Assembly (NCBI GenBank): GCA_963665925.1
Contig: OY762511.1
Span: 248,001 to 312,000, forward strand
From: G963665925 sp963665925
GTDB lineage: Bacteria; Bacillota; Clostridia; Peptostreptococcales; Acidaminobacteraceae
Direction of reading: 5' to 3'
Length of the DNA stretch: 64,000 nt
The notes below the pieces were generated by a model. That model was not told the DNA's origin. It ran no database searches and saw only the letters and a list, made by a program, of their open reading frames with translations. Below are positions 1 to 9,144 of the stretch, piece after piece (the first letter of the stretch is position 1; each line of letters begins with the position of its first letter). Made by a program: the position numbers and the translations under genes.

Positions 1-275
1 GCAGAATTTTAGGAATATTAAAAAATGTTAATATTTAAAGGGTTTCAGCGTGAAATTATTACTGAAAATTCATTGGAAAAACGTTTGCCAACCACCTCAA
101 ACTGACGAATTTTGGGCGCTTGACAAATCCATTTTGAACGTTCAAATTTTTACCGAAATCATCACGCCTTTTACCTTATACCCACCCATTTCAAAATCAA
201 CACAAAATTACACTTTTTATGCCTGAAAAATCATTCGATAATATCGAACCGCCAGTCGCGCGCAAATCAAACTAC
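1..275. other. AT-rich intergenic stretch, no gene seen
   Basis: This stretch lies downstream of the opp terminator and runs off the left edge. It is AT-rich, with no open frame carrying a ribosome-binding site and no recognisable RNA element. Its upstream or downstream partner gene is outside the window. Confidence 0.5.
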
Positions 276-281
276 GAAAAA

Positions 282-308
282 AAGGGTACTGCTTAACGCA
301 GTACCCTT
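282..308 (-). terminator. Rho-independent terminator of the opp operon
   Basis: An 11-bp perfect stem (AAGGGTACTGC / GCAGTACCCTT) is followed on the minus strand by a run of T. It sits 35 bases after the oppA stop codon, so it closes oppBCDFA. Confidence 0.9.
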
Positions 309-342
309 CTCTAATTCTTGTTGAGTATTTTACGTAACTCGA

Positions 343-1986
343 TTAGTCTACCATTTCAGCGAAACCGAAGAACCAAGTGTTACGAGAAGTCTTTTCCCAG
401 TTAGCTACTGTTTCAGAAACCATGATTGGATCTGTGTAGTAGTAGATAGGCATGTAAGCAGAACCGTCCATTACCATATCCAGGGCTTGCTCTAGAGATG
501 CAAAACGGTCAGCAGGTGCTTGAGTCTTAGCAGCTTCTAGAAGTGCATCGTAGTCAGCATTTTCCCAACGAGAGTAGTTCATTGGAGAACCCGATACAAA
601 CATACCTAGGTAAGTCATAGGGTCAGAGTAATCTCCAATCCAGCCAGAACGTGCGATTTGGAATGCACCGTTCTTACGCGTATCCTGGAATACAGCCCAC
701 TCTTGGTTTGTAAGTGTTACATTGATGTTCAGGTTTTGCTTCCACATTTCCTGAATAGCTTCTGCGATTGCCTTGTGGCTTTCAGAAGTGTTGTACATGA
801 TTTCCAGTTCAGGGAAACCAGCACCATCTGGGTAACCTGCTTCAGCAAGTAGAGCCTTAGCTTCTTCAACACCAGAACCGTCTACAGGGATACCGTAGTC
901 ACCAGCTCTGTCAGAGAACACATTGCCCTCGTCGTCTCTAGACGCTTGAGAAACCATGTTTGTTGCAGGAATCTGTCCACTCTTAGTTACTGTTTCAACG
1001 ATTGCAGTACGGTCGATTGCTAGAATCAGTGCACGACGAACTTTTTCGTTGTCCATAGGCGCAACAGTTGTGTTAAGTGCATAGTAGTATACACCATCTT
1101 GAGGCATGATCATGAAAGTTGGATCCTCAGCTAGAAGTCTTGGGATCTCAGCACTTGGCATATCATCAATAACTTGGATTTGACCAGCTTCGTAGCCTGT
1201 TAGAGCTGTCGCTTGGTCAACGATCATAAGACCTTCGATTCTTTCAAGCTTAACTTGGTCAGCTCTCCAGTAGTTCGGGTTCTTAACAAGAATCATCTTG
1301 TCGCCATTACGGTAACTTTCAAGCATGAAAGGACCGTTTACGATAGATTTAGCAGGATCAACAGCCCACGCGCCGTCTGCACCAGCTTCAACAGCGTCTT
1401 GACGTACTGGGAAGAACGTATAGAAAGCAGTCAGACCTAGGAAGTAAGGTGTTGGTGCTTTCAGCGTAACTTCGAAAGTTTTTTCGTCAATCGCTTTGAA
1501 TGAATCTACGTTTGCCTCGTCAAAGATCCAAGAGTACTCAGATGCTGTCTCTGGGTCAAGAACGCGGTTCCAAGAGTATTCAAAATCATTTGCAGTGATT
1601 GCTTGGCCATCTGACCATTTTGTATCACGGATAGTGAAAGTGTAAACCAGTTGGTCATCACTTACAGTATAGCTCTCAGCGATACCCGGTTGAATTTGAC
1701 CGTCAACTTCACGCATTAGACCTTCGAACATGTTGTTGATAACGTTACCGCCATCATTAGCAGCGTTCAGGCCTGGGTCAAGTGTTTTAGGCTCAGAGCC
1801 TACGTTCCAGTAAAGTACTTGCTCAACAGCAGAAGCTGGTTCTTCAGCTGGAGATTCAGTGTTCTCTGCAGATGCCTCTGTAGAATCAGAAGCAGGTGCT
1901 GGTTCCTCAGCTGGTGAAGAACAGCCTGCCAGTGAGCCGATTACCATCATCAGCACGAGTAGCAGAGATAAACTTTTTTTAACCAA
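343..1986 (-). CDS. oppA: Oligopeptide ABC transporter substrate-binding lipoprotein OppA
   Basis: Extracellular peptide-binding lipoprotein of solute-binding family 5, which hands peptides to the OppBC channel. The N-terminus is a lipoprotein signal peptide: KK, a hydrophobic stretch, then the lipobox LAGC with Cys22 as lipid anchor, followed by an acidic Ala/Pro/Glu/Ser linker to about residue 60. The body shows family hallmarks such as EPKTLDPG near the start and the WSDGQAITANDF segment. An in-frame ATG exists at 2001, but the perfect GGAGGGG lies inside that extension, six bases before a TTG, so I place the start at the TTG (547 aa). Last gene of oppBCDFA, 135 bases after oppF with a hairpin between. 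Placing the binding protein last is common in Firmicutes. Substrate range (di-, oligo- or signalling peptides) cannot be read from sequence. Confidence 0.93.
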   Translation of the reverse strand: MVKKSLSLLLVLMMVIGSLAGCSSPAEEPAPASDSTEASAENTESPAEEPASAVEQVLYWNVGSEPKTLDPGLNAANDGGNVINNMFEGLMREVDGQIQPGIAESYTVSDDQLVYTFTIRDTKWSDGQAITANDFEYSWNRVLDPETASEYSWIFDEANVDSFKAIDEKTFEVTLKAPTPYFLGLTAFYTFFPVRQDAVEAGADGAWAVDPAKSIVNGPFMLESYRNGDKMILVKNPNYWRADQVKLERIEGLMIVDQATALTGYEAGQIQVIDDMPSAEIPRLLAEDPTFMIMPQDGVYYYALNTTVAPMDNEKVRRALILAIDRTAIVETVTKSGQIPATNMVSQASRDDEGNVFSDRAGDYGIPVDGSGVEEAKALLAEAGYPDGAGFPELEIMYNTSESHKAIAEAIQEMWKQNLNINVTLTNQEWAVFQDTRKNGAFQIARSGWIGDYSDPMTYLGMFVSGSPMNYSRWENADYDALLEAAKTQAPADRFASLEQALDMVMDGSAYMPIYYYTDPIMVSETVANWEKTSRNTWFFGFAEMVD

Positions 1987-2039
1987 ATTAATCCCCTCCA
2001 TTGTTTGTAATACTTACGCCTGTAAGTTTTATATATATG

Positions 2040-2067
2040 CACAAGCGGAGCCATGACCCCGCCTGTG
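2040..2067 (-). other. Intercistronic hairpin between oppF and oppA
   Basis: CACAGGCGG and CCGCTTGTG pair over nine positions (one G-U) around a 10-base loop, without a T-run behind it. Such hairpins between transporter genes often stabilise or partly terminate the message so that the binding protein is made in excess. That role is inference. Confidence 0.5.
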
Positions 2068-2121
2068 TACATATCTTTTTATACTTCTTAATGCCTTTGC
2101 CGCAAAGCACTTGTGGATCTT

Positions 2122-3117
2122 CTATTTGTATTTTTCATCCATCAAGTGGCACGCAACCATGTGGTCCTCGCCAATGCTTCTCAGCTGTGGCTCTTCTGTC
2201 GCACAACGGTCCATTGCATATCTGCAGCGTGTTCTGAATCGGCAGCCGCTCGGCGGGTTCAGAGGCGACGGAACATCACCTTCAAGAATGATACGCTCAG
2301 CAGTTTTCATGATATCCGGATCCGGAATCGGAATCGCAGATAGCAGGGCTTGTGAGTACGGATGCTCTGGCGTGTCGTAAAGCTTGTTGGCTTCAGCAAC
2401 CTCTACCAGCTTGCCAAGGTACATTACACCGATTCTGTCAGAAATATATTTAACCATCGAAAGGTCATGGGCGATGAACAGATACGTCAGTCCCATTTCG
2501 TCCTGAAGGTCTTGAAGCATGTTTACTACCTGGGCCTGGATAGAAACGTCCAGTGCCGAGATCGGCTCGTCACAGATAATGAATTCAGGGTCTACTGCAA
2601 GAGCACGCGCAATACCGATACGCTGACGCTGACCGCCCGAGAATTCATGTGGGTATCTGTTTGCATGCTCTTTGTTAAGTCCAACACGCTCAAGAAGGTC
2701 CCAAATGATCTTCTGGCGCTCTTCGCCGGATGCAAGTCCATGAATGTCCAGTGGTTCACCAATGATGTCACCAACTGTCATACGCGTGTTAAGCGATGCA
2801 TATGGATCCTGGAAAATCATCTGGATTTTCTTTCTGAAAGGACGCATTTCATTTTCGTTTAGTGTAGAGATATCGGTTCCATCATAAATGATTTCACCTT
2901 CTGTGACTTCGTAAAGACGAATCAGTGTACGGCCAGTTGTAGACTTGCCACATCCGGACTCACCTACAAGACCCAGTGTCTCACCTCTGTTTATCGAAAA
3001 CGTAACGTCGTCAACTGCCTTAACATATTTCTTTTTGTTCCCCAAAAGGCCATGTGTAATTGGGAAGTACTTTTTGAGGTTTTTAACCTCCAGCAAAACA
3101 TCATTCTTCTTCGCCAT
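2122..3117 (-). CDS. oppF: Oligopeptide ABC transporter ATP-binding protein OppF
   Basis: One of the two cytoplasmic ATPases that drive peptide uptake. Walker A GESGCGKST is at residues 52-60, the signature is SGGQRQR, and Walker B is FIICDEP followed by the D-loop SALDVS. The C-terminal oligopeptide-transporter extension has the Cys cluster CRFRTRCRYAMDRC, typical of OppD/OppF/DppD/DppF and in some members an Fe-S site. Length 331 aa is normal. The ATG overlaps the oppD stop as TAATG, so the two are translationally coupled. It differs from its paralogue OppD by the longer N-terminus (YFPI...GLLGNKKKYVKAVDD), which is the OppF/DppF hallmark. Confidence 0.94.
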   Translation of the reverse strand: MAKKNDVLLEVKNLKKYFPITHGLLGNKKKYVKAVDDVTFSINRGETLGLVGESGCGKSTTGRTLIRLYEVTEGEIIYDGTDISTLNENEMRPFRKKIQMIFQDPYASLNTRMTVGDIIGEPLDIHGLASGEERQKIIWDLLERVGLNKEHANRYPHEFSGGQRQRIGIARALAVDPEFIICDEPISALDVSIQAQVVNMLQDLQDEMGLTYLFIAHDLSMVKYISDRIGVMYLGKLVEVAEANKLYDTPEHPYSQALLSAIPIPDPDIMKTAERIILEGDVPSPLNPPSGCRFRTRCRYAMDRCATEEPQLRSIGEDHMVACHLMDEKYK

Positions 3118-4139
3118 TACTTAACACCTCGCTTTACACCTGTATCTACCTGAACCTCTGGCGCATCCTTATGATTCAGCCAGCATACCGCTCTATGACC
3201 TGTTTCAGTCACAGTGTACTCAGGCATTTTTTCCATACAGATTTTCATTGTATACGGACAGCGAGCAGCGAAAGGACAGCCTACTGGCGGCTTGATCATA
3301 TCAGGTGGCGATCCTGGAATAGGAATCAGTCTCTGATTTTCACTTTCTTCGTCCATACGTGGGATTGACTTTAGAAGACCCATTGTATATGGATGCATTG
3401 GCTCATAGAAGATTTCTTCTGATGTGCCCTCTTCCATAATCAGTCCACCGTACATTACACATATTCTTGAACATACATCCGCCACAACTCCAAGGTCATG
3501 GGTAATCAGAATGATTGATGTATCGATTTTTTCGCTGAGTTCCTTAAGAAGTTCCAGAATCTGCGCTTGAATTGTAACGTCAAGGGCAGTTGTTGGCTCA
3601 TCGGCAATCAGCAGATCCGGCTCACATGAAAGCGCAATGGCAATCATAGCACGCTGACGCATACCGCCTGAAAACTCATGCGGGTAGTTGTCAACACGCT
3701 CTTCAGGAGAAGGAATACCAACCGTACGCAGCATGTCAATCGCCTTTTCACGTGCTTCTTTTTTACTCAGACCCTGGTGACGAATAATCGCCTCCATAAT
3801 CTGGTCGCCTACTTTATATACAGGATTCAAAGAAGTCATTGGATCCTGGAAGATCATCGCGATTTCATCACCGCGAATGTTCATCATTTCCTTTTTATCT
3901 TTTTTTAGGATGTCTTCACCCTTGAAGATGATTTCGCCTTCTTTAACTTTACCTGGATACTGAAGGAGCTGCATGATTGACATGGAAGTTACCGATTTAC
4001 CGGAACCGGACTCACCTACGATGCCAATCGCCTCACCCTTTTTCAGGCTAAAGCTTACACCACGTACCGCTTGAACTTCACCAACGTGTGTGTAGAAAGA
4101 AGTTTTCATGTTTTTTACATCTAATAATTTTTCACTCAT
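3117..4139 (-). CDS. oppD: Oligopeptide ABC transporter ATP-binding protein OppD
   Basis: Second ATPase subunit of the peptide importer, 340 aa. Walker A GESGSGKS is at residues 42-49, signature FSGGMRQRAMIAIAL, and Walker B LLIADEPTTALD. The start of the fold (LLDVKNMKTSFYTHVGEVQAVRGVSF) is the OppD/DppD form. The C-terminal oligo_HPY region contains a CPFAARCPYTMKIC cluster. AAAGGAG precedes the ATG by eight bases. It lies 15 bases after oppC and overlaps oppF by one base. It should form a heterodimer with OppF on the OppBC pore. Confidence 0.94.
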   Translation of the reverse strand: MSEKLLDVKNMKTSFYTHVGEVQAVRGVSFSLKKGEAIGIVGESGSGKSVTSMSIMQLLQYPGKVKEGEIIFKGEDILKKDKKEMMNIRGDEIAMIFQDPMTSLNPVYKVGDQIMEAIIRHQGLSKKEAREKAIDMLRTVGIPSPEERVDNYPHEFSGGMRQRAMIAIALSCEPDLLIADEPTTALDVTIQAQILELLKELSEKIDTSIILITHDLGVVADVCSRICVMYGGLIMEEGTSEEIFYEPMHPYTMGLLKSIPRMDEESENQRLIPIPGSPPDMIKPPVGCPFAARCPYTMKICMEKMPEYTVTETGHRAVCWLNHKDAPEVQVDTGVKRGVK

Positions 4140-4154
4140 TATACAAACTCCTTT

Positions 4155-5354
4155 CTATTTACGTAGTCTTGGGTCAAGAGCATCACGCAGACCATCGCCT
4201 ACGAAGTTGAACGCCAGTACTGTTAATGAGATGAATAGAGATGGGTAGAAGAGCTGGTAAGCGTACGTTCTAAGTCCACCCAGTGCATCTGATGCAAGAG
4301 TACCCCATGAAGCCATCGGTGCAGATACACCAAGACCGATAAAGGATAGGAATGACTCTGTAAAGATTGCGTTTGGAATTGTCATAGCAAGAGATACGAT
4401 GATTGGACCCATGGCATTTGGAATAAGGTGACGCACCATGATTCTCCAAGTCGAAGCGCCCAATGTCTGAGCTGCCATAACATATTCCTGTTCCTTGATT
4501 GAAAGTACCTGACCACGAACAAGACGTGCCATACGTACCCAATATACGGAACCTATTGCGATGATAATTGTCTTCAGACCTGATCCAAATACAACCATCA
4601 GAAGAATTACGTAGAGCAGTAGTGGAATAGTAGCGATAACGTCTACGATACGCATCATAATGTTATCTGCTCGGCCACCCAGGTAACCGGAAATACCACC
4701 GTATAGAACACCGATGAAGAACTGTACTACTGTAGCAACAAGGGCAACAGTAAGAGAGATTCTCGCACCGTATAGAACACGTACATAAAGGTCACGTCCC
4801 AGTGCATCCGTACCAAACCAGTATGTCTTGTTCAAAGACTTGCCTGCTGGCTCAAGAACCTGATCGCCTACACGCAGTTCGAATTTCTTAGCGTTAGGAT
4901 CACCCGATTTCTTCGCCTTTGCAGCAAAGCTGTAATCAACAACAACATCTTGTCCATCTACTTCATAGATTCTTTGACGCTTCATCATGTCTTCCTTTTT
5001 CTTAGGAAGCGATTCAATGAACTCACCGTCTTTTACTTCATAAATTCTATATTCCTTGTGAAGATAAATCTGCTTATCTCCAACTTCATAATACTCGTAT
5101 CTTGGTGGCAGACCTGACATTGAAAGGTCCTGGTCAGAATATTCGAAAGCCGAAAGCATTGGGCCGAATATTGCAAGTGCCGCTAGAATTACGATAGTCA
5201 CCAGACCGATCATAGACAGCTTGTTCTGCTTAAGTCTTCTCCAAGCATCTTGCCAGTAAGTCATACTTGGTCTGGAAATGACATCACTCTGTAGGATAGA
5301 AGTGTCGACCTTCTCCCACATATCTTTTGAAATAACGATATTTTCAGTCGTCAT
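4155..5354 (-). CDS. oppC: Oligopeptide ABC transporter permease OppC, with long extracytoplasmic insert
   Basis: Inner-membrane channel subunit. The permease core (residues about 180-399) has the EAA loop EYVMAAQTLGASTWRIMVRHLIPN that docks onto OppD/F. The protein is about 399 aa, roughly 100 longer than typical OppC. The excess is a charged, Tyr- and Lys-rich segment (about residues 75-170) between TM1 and the core, predicted outside the membrane. The start is the ATG at 5354, six bases after a perfect AGGAGG; a TTG two codons upstream touches the Shine-Dalgarno and is not favoured. Four-base-scale spacing to oppB indicates coupled translation. The insert may contact OppA, which is inference. 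Confidence 0.92.
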   Translation of the reverse strand: MTTENIVISKDMWEKVDTSILQSDVISRPSMTYWQDAWRRLKQNKLSMIGLVTIVILAALAIFGPMLSAFEYSDQDLSMSGLPPRYEYYEVGDKQIYLHKEYRIYEVKDGEFIESLPKKKEDMMKRQRIYEVDGQDVVVDYSFAAKAKKSGDPNAKKFELRVGDQVLEPAGKSLNKTYWFGTDALGRDLYVRVLYGARISLTVALVATVVQFFIGVLYGGISGYLGGRADNIMMRIVDVIATIPLLLYVILLMVVFGSGLKTIIIAIGSVYWVRMARLVRGQVLSIKEQEYVMAAQTLGASTWRIMVRHLIPNAMGPIIVSLAMTIPNAIFTESFLSFIGLGVSAPMASWGTLASDALGGLRTYAYQLFYPSLFISLTVLAFNFVGDGLRDALDPRLRK

Positions 5355-5364
5355 GGTCAACCTC

Positions 5365-6288
5365 CTAATCTCCTAGTTTGATTCTTGGATCAATCAGTCC
5401 GTATGCGATATCTACAAGGAAAATCATGAAGATTGCAAATGCCGCATAGAAAATTGTTGTACCAAGCAGTACAGTGTAGTCACGGTTACCTACGGACTCA
5501 ACGAAGTGGCGACCCATGCCTGGAACCGCAAAGATTTTCTCTGTTACGAATGAACCAGTCATGATAGAAGCAATCATCGGACCCATGTAAGTGACAACTG
5601 GGATTAGTGAGTTTTTAAGCGCATGCTTGAAAATAACAGTCAGTTCAGGAAGACCTTTTGCTCTTGCAGTTCGGATGTAGTCCTGCTGCATAACCTCAAG
5701 CAGTGAAGATCTTGTAAGTCTCGATACGAAGGCGAGTGAGAAACCACTCAGCGTGATTACCGGACCTATGTAGTGCTTCCAGGAGTCCAGACCGTATGCC
5801 GGCAAGACGTCCAACCTCGCACTAAATACATATACAATGAGTGTACCGAGTACGAAGCCCGGAACCGCAACCCCCAAGGTTGCAAAGATGGTAACGAGGT
5901 AATCCTCCCATCTGTTTTGCTTCAGAGCCGATATGATACCAACCGGTACCCCGACACCGACAACAACCAGTGCCGCCAGTCCACCCAGTCTTGCAGAAAC
6001 AGGGAAACCTTGTTCAATCAGTTGATTAACTGTAATACCTGGTCTTGAGAATGAAGGACCAAGCTCAAATGTTACAACACCTTTTAAATAGTCAAAATAC
6101 TGTTTGTACAGTGGATCGTTTAGATGATACTTTTCATTCAGCGCTTCGAGTACCTGTGGTGGTAGAGCCTTTTCATTCAAGTCGAACGGACCGCCCGGAA
6201 TTGAATGCATAAGGAAGAATGTAATAGTAACGACGAACCACAGCGTAATCAGCATAGACACTACCCGACGCAGAGTATATCTTGCCAA
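5365..6288 (-). CDS. oppB: Oligopeptide ABC transporter permease OppB
   Basis: Channel subunit, 307 aa with six expected membrane segments. The first begins MARYTLRRVVSMLITLWFVVTITFFLMHSIPGGPF, the classical OppB/DppB N-terminus, and the EAA motif is DYIRTARAKGLPELTVIFKHALKN. It starts with TTG, supported by AAAGGGGTG about eight bases upstream. First gene of oppBCDFA. A well-formed promoter lies about 250 bases upstream, giving a long untranslated leader. Confidence 0.93.
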   Translation of the reverse strand: MARYTLRRVVSMLITLWFVVTITFFLMHSIPGGPFDLNEKALPPQVLEALNEKYHLNDPLYKQYFDYLKGVVTFELGPSFSRPGITVNQLIEQGFPVSARLGGLAALVVVGVGVPVGIISALKQNRWEDYLVTIFATLGVAVPGFVLGTLIVYVFSARLDVLPAYGLDSWKHYIGPVITLSGFSLAFVSRLTRSSLLEVMQQDYIRTARAKGLPELTVIFKHALKNSLIPVVTYMGPMIASIMTGSFVTEKIFAVPGMGRHFVESVGNRDYTVLLGTTIFYAAFAIFMIFLVDIAYGLIDPRIKLGD

Positions 6289-6940
6289 ATCGCCACACCC
6301 CTTTCAGTTTTTTAGTGCACCCTCATATAATGCGCTCTCTTAAATAATGGAATCATTTCGCATAATACAGTAAGAAATGCAATTTTCATTTTATAACTTG
6401 AATTATTTTCGATATTCAAACCGATTTCATTCATGTAATAAAATCCAGCATTTCAACAAGTTAAATATTAATGATATTTTAACATTCAAGAAAGCCTGCA
6501 ATATATTGGGTGCTATGCGTTTTACATATACTTAATATACCTTGAATTTGGCTAGTTTTCAACGTTTCTGGTCTTGTACAACTTTTAAAAGATTGTAACA
6601 TTCTCCACAGTAGTTGATACGACCCCTTTTAACGTCCCATTACAGAAAATTCATATATCCATTTAAAGGAAAATCGTTAGACCTACTGACTTCACAGCAT
6701 TCCGCTCAGCTTAGCCCCTTCGTTCACCAAATCGTTTGATATTGAGGAATTTTCAGACATTTCAAGCCCTTCAATACAGGAAATCGTTTTTTGCAAGTTT
6801 TGAATTAGAATCAGTCATTTTTCATTCAAATGCAAAATGGACCACATTGTTCTATCTCTATCGAATTATTATTATGAAATTTACACTTTCTTTTATCAAT
6901 TTTACTAAATACATAAACTCTTTTCATAAGAACCAAAAGA
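6289..6940. other. Long AT-rich 5' region of the opp operon
   Basis: About 650 bases without a supported gene. It contains the opp promoter candidate (6534-6562) and a leader of about 240 bases before oppB. I found no known riboswitch pattern (purine, c-di-GMP, SAM, T-box) on either strand. An open frame on the plus strand across its right part runs into ligA in antisense and has codon content unlike a gene. Confidence 0.5.
6534..6562 (-). promoter_or_regulatory. Sigma-A promoter candidate for opp
   Basis: On the minus strand TTGAAA and TATATT are separated by exactly 17 bases. It is the best housekeeping-type match upstream of oppB and would give a leader of roughly 240 bases. Confidence 0.55.
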
Positions 6941-6941
6941 A

Positions 6942-6975
6942 AAACCCTTGCAAACACAACTGTTTGCAAGGGTTT
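6942..6975 (-). terminator. Terminator of pcrA-ligA
   Basis: A 14-bp perfect stem (AAACCCTTGCAAAC / GTTTGCAAGGGTTT) with a six-base loop, followed on the minus strand by TTTTTCTTTT. It stands about 110 bases past the ligA stop. Confidence 0.9.
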
Positions 6976-7086
6976 CATCTATCATTCAAGCTTCATATCG
7001 TATTTAACTCAAATCTAAACCTCAGCCATAGGGTTCGAGATACTTCGGTATTCCTTCAAAAAAGTATGATTTTGTCGAAGAAAATC

Positions 7087-9135
7087 CTATTGTTCCACCA
7101 AAGCAACAAAAGCCTCTTCTGTCATGGTTTCAACACCCAGTTCATTTGCTTTTGCAAGTTTGGAGCCTGCACTCTCTCCATAAATGACATAGTCTGTTTT
7201 CTTGCTCACACTGCCAGACACCTTTCCACCACGTTCCTCGATAATTTTTTTAGCCTCGTTACGTTTATATTGAACAAGGGTACCGGTCAAAACAAAGGTT
7301 TTGCCCGCAAAGAAAGAGTCCAGATCGATTTCAGGCGCTGCCTCGGCAATCATGTTGACCCCAGCCCGCTTGAGTTTTTCAACACGCTCCACATTCTTCA
7401 CGTCGTTGAAGTAATCCACAACTGACTGCGCCATTTTTTCGCCAATTTCCTCAACTTGGGAAAGTGTCAGAATGTCCGCTTCCATGATACTGTCAAGGTT
7501 TCCAAAATGACTTGCAAGCGTTGATGCGGCTCTCTCACCAATCAAGGAGATTCCAAAACCAGAAATCAGACGCGAAAGGTCATTGCCTTTTGACTTTTCT
7601 ATGGATGCAAGGAGATTGTCTACAGACTTCTCTCCCATACGTTCAAGCAGGAGCAGTCGGTCTCTCTTTTCATGAAGATAATACAGATCTGCAAAATCGA
7701 GAATCATCTCATTGCGTATGAGCTGCTCTACCTGTCTTTCACCCATGCCGTCAATATCCATTGCCGCACGGGATACAAAGTGAATAATCCCGCGTCTTAG
7801 CTTTGCAGGACACTTCTCATTGATACACCGCAGTGCGACTTCACCTTCAATTCGAACGGTTTCCGTACCACATTCAGGACAAGTCACAGGCAGCTTGTAA
7901 GGCACTTCCTCGCCACTTCTCTTTTCAGTGACCACACGCACAACAGCCGGAATGACATCTCCAGCCTTCTGTATAATGACACGGTCCCCAATACGAATAT
8001 CCTTTTCGTCTATATAATCCTGATTATGCAGTGTGGCATATGTCACGGTCGACCCTGCCACCTCTACAGGTTCAAGATGCGCCTTTGGTGTCAGTACGCC
8101 CGTTCTGCCAACCTGCACAATAATATCCTTAACCACCGTTTCCTTTTCCTCTGCAGGAAACTTATAGGCAATGGCCCACTTGGGGCTCTTCGCACGAACG
8201 CCAAGCTGTTCCCGCTGGTCAAGGCTGTCAATCTTAATCACCATACCGTCTATTTCATACTCAAGATCATGCCTTTTGGTAATCATGGCTTCACACAAAT
8301 CCGCCGCGCCTTCAATCGTATCAAAGGTCTGATGCGTTGAAACTGTGAAACCCAGTGATTCCAGGTAAGCAAAGTTCTCGGCATGGCTATCGGAAGCAAC
8401 CTCTCCCGAAAGTACATCGAATACAAATATATCAAGAGGTCTTGAGGCTGTAATGCGTGAATCGAGTTGTCTAAGCGACCCAGCTGCAGCGTTCCTTGGG
8501 TTGGCGAAGGGTTGAAGCCCCTGGTCCTGCTGACGCAGATTCAAAGCTTCGAACTTCTTCTTTGGAAAATACACTTCACCTCTGACCGTAATGCTGACAG
8601 GAGCTTTAAGACGAAGGGGAATGCTGTGAATCGTTTTGAGATTTTCAGTGATATTCTCACCGGTCTCGCCGTCACCGCGTGTTGCGCCTTCTACAAATAT
8701 GCCATTTTCATATCTGAGTGCGACACTGAGCCCGTCTATCTTATACTCAACCGTATACTTGGGCAGACCAGTCAGTTCCTTCATAACACGCTGGTCGAAG
8801 TCTACAAGATCGTTTCTGTTATAGGCGTTTCCAAGACTCAGAAGCTTGACACCGTGACGTACCTGCTCAAACTGCGACAGCGGGGTACCGCCAACGCGCT
8901 GTGAGGGGGAGTCCTGACGCTTTAGCTCTGGAAAAGCCCCTTCAATTTCAATGAGCTTGTTCATGAGCTTGTCATAATCTGCGTCTGAAATCTTGGGCGC
9001 ATCCATGTTGTAGTACATTTCACTGTGATACCAAATCGTTTCCACAAGCCGCTCAACTATGTCCTGAGGCGATGCAAGTGTGTTTATATCAAGGGACAGA
9101 AGGTCCGAATAATCCATCGGTGATATCTTAGACAT
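7087..9135 (-). CDS. ligA: NAD-dependent DNA ligase LigA
   Basis: Seals nicks in replication and repair using NAD+. 682 aa, the usual bacterial length. In order: Ia NMN-binding domain (YHSEMYYNMDAPKISDADYD, about 36-55), adenylation domain with nucleophile Lys132 in KIDG (132-135), OB fold, zinc finger CPECG...CINEKC (about 410-435), helix-hairpin-helix repeats, and a C-terminal BRCT domain (FAGKTFVLTGTLVQYKRNEAKKII, about 605-682). All catalytic motifs are present. It follows pcrA by nine bases; pcrA-ligA is a conserved Firmicute operon. Confidence 0.97.
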   Translation of the reverse strand: MSKISPMDYSDLLSLDINTLASPQDIVERLVETIWYHSEMYYNMDAPKISDADYDKLMNKLIEIEGAFPELKRQDSPSQRVGGTPLSQFEQVRHGVKLLSLGNAYNRNDLVDFDQRVMKELTGLPKYTVEYKIDGLSVALRYENGIFVEGATRGDGETGENITENLKTIHSIPLRLKAPVSITVRGEVYFPKKKFEALNLRQQDQGLQPFANPRNAAAGSLRQLDSRITASRPLDIFVFDVLSGEVASDSHAENFAYLESLGFTVSTHQTFDTIEGAADLCEAMITKRHDLEYEIDGMVIKIDSLDQREQLGVRAKSPKWAIAYKFPAEEKETVVKDIIVQVGRTGVLTPKAHLEPVEVAGSTVTYATLHNQDYIDEKDIRIGDRVIIQKAGDVIPAVVRVVTEKRSGEEVPYKLPVTCPECGTETVRIEGEVALRCINEKCPAKLRRGIIHFVSRAAMDIDGMGERQVEQLIRNEMILDFADLYYLHEKRDRLLLLERMGEKSVDNLLASIEKSKGNDLSRLISGFGISLIGERAASTLASHFGNLDSIMEADILTLSQVEEIGEKMAQSVVDYFNDVKNVERVEKLKRAGVNMIAEAAPEIDLDSFFAGKTFVLTGTLVQYKRNEAKKIIEERGGKVSGSVSKKTDYVIYGESAGSKLAKANELGVETMTEEAFVALVEQ

Positions 9136-9144
9136 TTTACGCTC

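Noticed and set aside
6736..7425. Open frame of 229 codons on the plus strand
   Set aside because: It has no ribosome-binding site, its right half is antisense to ligA, and its left half is AT-driven. Its composition (many Phe, His, Lys, Asn) fits noncoding AT-rich DNA.
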